Origin: Parasporobacterium paucivorans DSM 15970
Lineage (GTDB): Bacteria > Bacillota > Clostridia > Lachnospirales > Lachnospiraceae
Assembly: GCF_900141895.1 (NCBI RefSeq)
Contig: NZ_FQYT01000008.1
Location: 1 to 64,000, forward strand
Length of the DNA stretch: 64,000 nucleotides
Reading direction: 5' to 3'
Both the position numbers and the translations under genes were made by a program. The notes below the pieces were generated by a model, which was given only the letters and a program-made list of their open reading frames with translations, was not told where the DNA came from and ran no database searches. Positions 62,574-64,000 of this stretch are shown here, one piece after another. Positions within the stretch are counted from its first letter, which is position 1. Each line of letters begins with the position of its first letter.

Positions 62574-63927
62574 TCATTTTTCTCCGAAATCTCGCGATAA
62601 AAAAGCCATCATTTCCATGTTTTCCAGGAAAAAGCTGTGTCCAGCCCTCTTCTGCGGATTCCTCCAGAAATGTTTCCGGCAGCAGACCCTTCAGGCTTTC
62701 CAGTGTATAAGGGTGATTTTCCAAAAACCATCTGACATTGTCCTGGTTTTCCAATATGTTAATCGTACATGTACTATAAATAAGGACTTTTCCTGGTTTA
62801 ACATACCGCGCGGCATTTTTGAGGATATCCCTCTGCAGGGCTGCAAGGTTTTTCAGGCTGTCTCTCTGAATTTTGTAGCGCAGATCCGTCTTTTTTGCCA
62901 GTACTCCCAGTCCTGAACAGGGCAGGTCAGCAATCAGGACATCTGCCATGTCTACGGACGATTCATCAAATACCGTGGCATCCTTCACTTCCGTCCGGAT
63001 ATTCCCAAATCCGCTTCGAGCGATGTTTTCCTGAATCAATCCGGTTTTATATTCCGTTACATCCCGGGCAACCACCTGTCCGCTTCCCTTAAGTAAATCT
63101 GCCGCATGGATGCTCTTTCCGCCAGGCGCCGCACACAGATCCAGCACAAAGTCTCCCGGATGAATGTCCGCCGCATACCCTACAAGCATGGAGCTTATGT
63201 CCTGGATTTGTATATATCCTTTTTGAAAAGCTTCAATATTTCCGGGGGAATCATACCCTTCCATATACAGCGCGTCTTCTAAGAATGGATTCTGAACCAC
63301 TTGAATATTCTGATTTTCCAGACTGGATACGATATCTTCTTTTCTGGCAAGGCTTAAATTACATCTTACACTCAGAGGATTCCTTACGCTGAATCCATCT
63401 AATATCTCCAGTGTTTTATCCTCTCCAAGCTGTTCCAGCCATAATTCAATGATCCATTCCGGCATGGAGTATTTCACAGAAAGCGCAAGAACAGGGTTTC
63501 CTTCTTCCTCCGGATATTCGATACTGTCCGCATTTCTTGCTACGGTACGCAGCACCCCGTTCATATATCCTTTCAGGCTAACAAATCCTCTTTTGGCGGC
63601 AATATTGACAGCCTCGTTGCATACAGCCCTGTCCGGCACATTATCCATGTACAAGATCTGATATACAGACAACCGCAGAAGGTTTCGGATCAGCGGCTTC
63701 ATCTTTGCCACCTTCACTTTGGAATACAGGTTGAGGATATAATCAATCTTAATCAGATTTTCAATAGTGCCTTCCGTAAGCCGGGAGATGAAGCTCCGGC
63801 TCGATTTATCCAGCTCGGGATGTTTCCCTAGCGTCTTCCTCAGCACCAAATGGCTGAAGTGATTTTTTTCCAATATTTCAATAAGCATTTCAAGGGCAAT
63901 TTCCCTGGTATCCGGAATCTTAATCAC
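62566..63927 (-). CDS. rsmB: 16S rRNA (cytosine967-C5)-methyltransferase
   Basis: The 453-residue protein has an N-terminal NusB-like domain and a C-terminal NOL1/NOP2/Sun domain with LDLCAAPGGKS, ADLPCSGLG and YSTCTINILEN. I start at GTG 63927, where GGAGG is 8 nt upstream; the frame extends to a TTG at 63942. The start codon overlaps the yugP stop region. Confidence 0.94.
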   Translation of the reverse strand: MIKIPDTREIALEMLIEILEKNHFSHLVLRKTLGKHPELDKSSRSFISRLTEGTIENLIKIDYILNLYSKVKVAKMKPLIRNLLRLSVYQILYMDNVPDRAVCNEAVNIAAKRGFVSLKGYMNGVLRTVARNADSIEYPEEEGNPVLALSVKYSMPEWIIELWLEQLGEDKTLEILDGFSVRNPLSVRCNLSLARKEDIVSSLENQNIQVVQNPFLEDALYMEGYDSPGNIEAFQKGYIQIQDISSMLVGYAADIHPGDFVLDLCAAPGGKSIHAADLLKGSGQVVARDVTEYKTGLIQENIARSGFGNIRTEVKDATVFDESSVDMADVLIADLPCSGLGVLAKKTDLRYKIQRDSLKNLAALQRDILKNAARYVKPGKVLIYSTCTINILENQDNVRWFLENHPYTLESLKGLLPETFLEESAEEGWTQLFPGKHGNDGFFIARFRRKMNE

Positions 63928-64000
63928 GTCTTCGTCCTCCAAAAAGGAGCAGAAGCCTCAAGAGCTGCAGCACCATTGCGGCGGCCGATGCCACATAAGT
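63920..64000 (-). CDS. Zinc metallopeptidase YugP-like, C-terminal end (cut by window edge)
   Basis: The last 26 codons run from TYVASAAAMVLQLLRLLLLF to GGRRRD and a TAA at 63920. This is the typical membrane-helix C-terminus of Zn_peptidase_2 (YugP) proteins, which precede rsmB in related genomes. It overlaps the rsmB start by 8 bp. Confidence 0.7.
   Translation of the reverse strand, partial: TYVASAAAMVLQLLRLLLLFGGRRRD

Overview
The window is a chromosomal segment of an anaerobic, low-to-mid GC Firmicute, most likely a Clostridia member of the Lachnospiraceae type. The evidence is a four-subunit 2-oxoacid:ferredoxin oxidoreductase, Rex, a T-box leader on leuS, strong AGGAGG ribosome binding sites, and the gene order yugP-rsmB-rlmN-prpC-prkC-rsgA-rpe. 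Nearly all genes lie on the minus strand. I found no rRNA, tRNA, prophage, insertion sequence or CRISPR array.

Right half (about 39.4-64 kb): conserved housekeeping genes. Minus-strand operons run rex-acpS-nnr-alr-CNNM/CorC-yebC, leuS-icd-DUF1653 (behind a T-box), an EF-G paralogue, and yugP-rsmB-rlmN-prpC-prkC-rsgA-rpe-DUF3810-queA. arcC is the only plus-strand gene there. Downstream of yebC lies a 69-bp tandem repeat of four units, followed by a strong terminator.

Left edge (0-9 kb): an NCS2 permease (cut by the window edge) behind a UroD-like methyltransferase, malate:quinone oxidoreductase, the ATPase-korD-korA-korB-korC operon, a glycosyltransferase-like protein and dodecin.

Centre-left (9-19.3 kb): an accessory metal or cofactor locus. 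A seven-gene operon encodes a FecB/FecCD/FepC-type importer, two SAM methyltransferases, an FmdE protein and a LytTR protein. A second operon encodes DUF364-XdhC-DUF364. A lone resolvase-like domain without its catalytic Ser and an NRAMP-related transporter follow. Next come a ferric-reductase-like flavocytochrome and an arsR-permease-ferredoxin/DUF2703-thioredoxin operon (19.4-23.5 kb), then stress genes: SOD, VOC proteins, hemerythrin, DUF1858, a CcdA-TlpA fusion and a rhodanese.

The main discovery is an apparent local regulon. Five copies of an 18-bp palindrome (core TGTTG-N6-CAACA, the 5-6-5 geometry of CRP/FNR sites) each sit exactly 20 nt upstream of a TATNNT -10 hexamer. That places the palindrome centre at about -41.5, as in class II activation. 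The five promoters point at the ABC/FmdE operon, the DUF364-XdhC operon, the resolvase-like gene, a gene-less stretch ending in a hairpin (candidate small RNA), and the hemerythrin operon. No CRP/FNR gene is in the window, so the regulator would be encoded elsewhere. A second notable point is an in-frame TGA at codon 11 of the gene upstream of, and translationally coupled to, hemerythrin.
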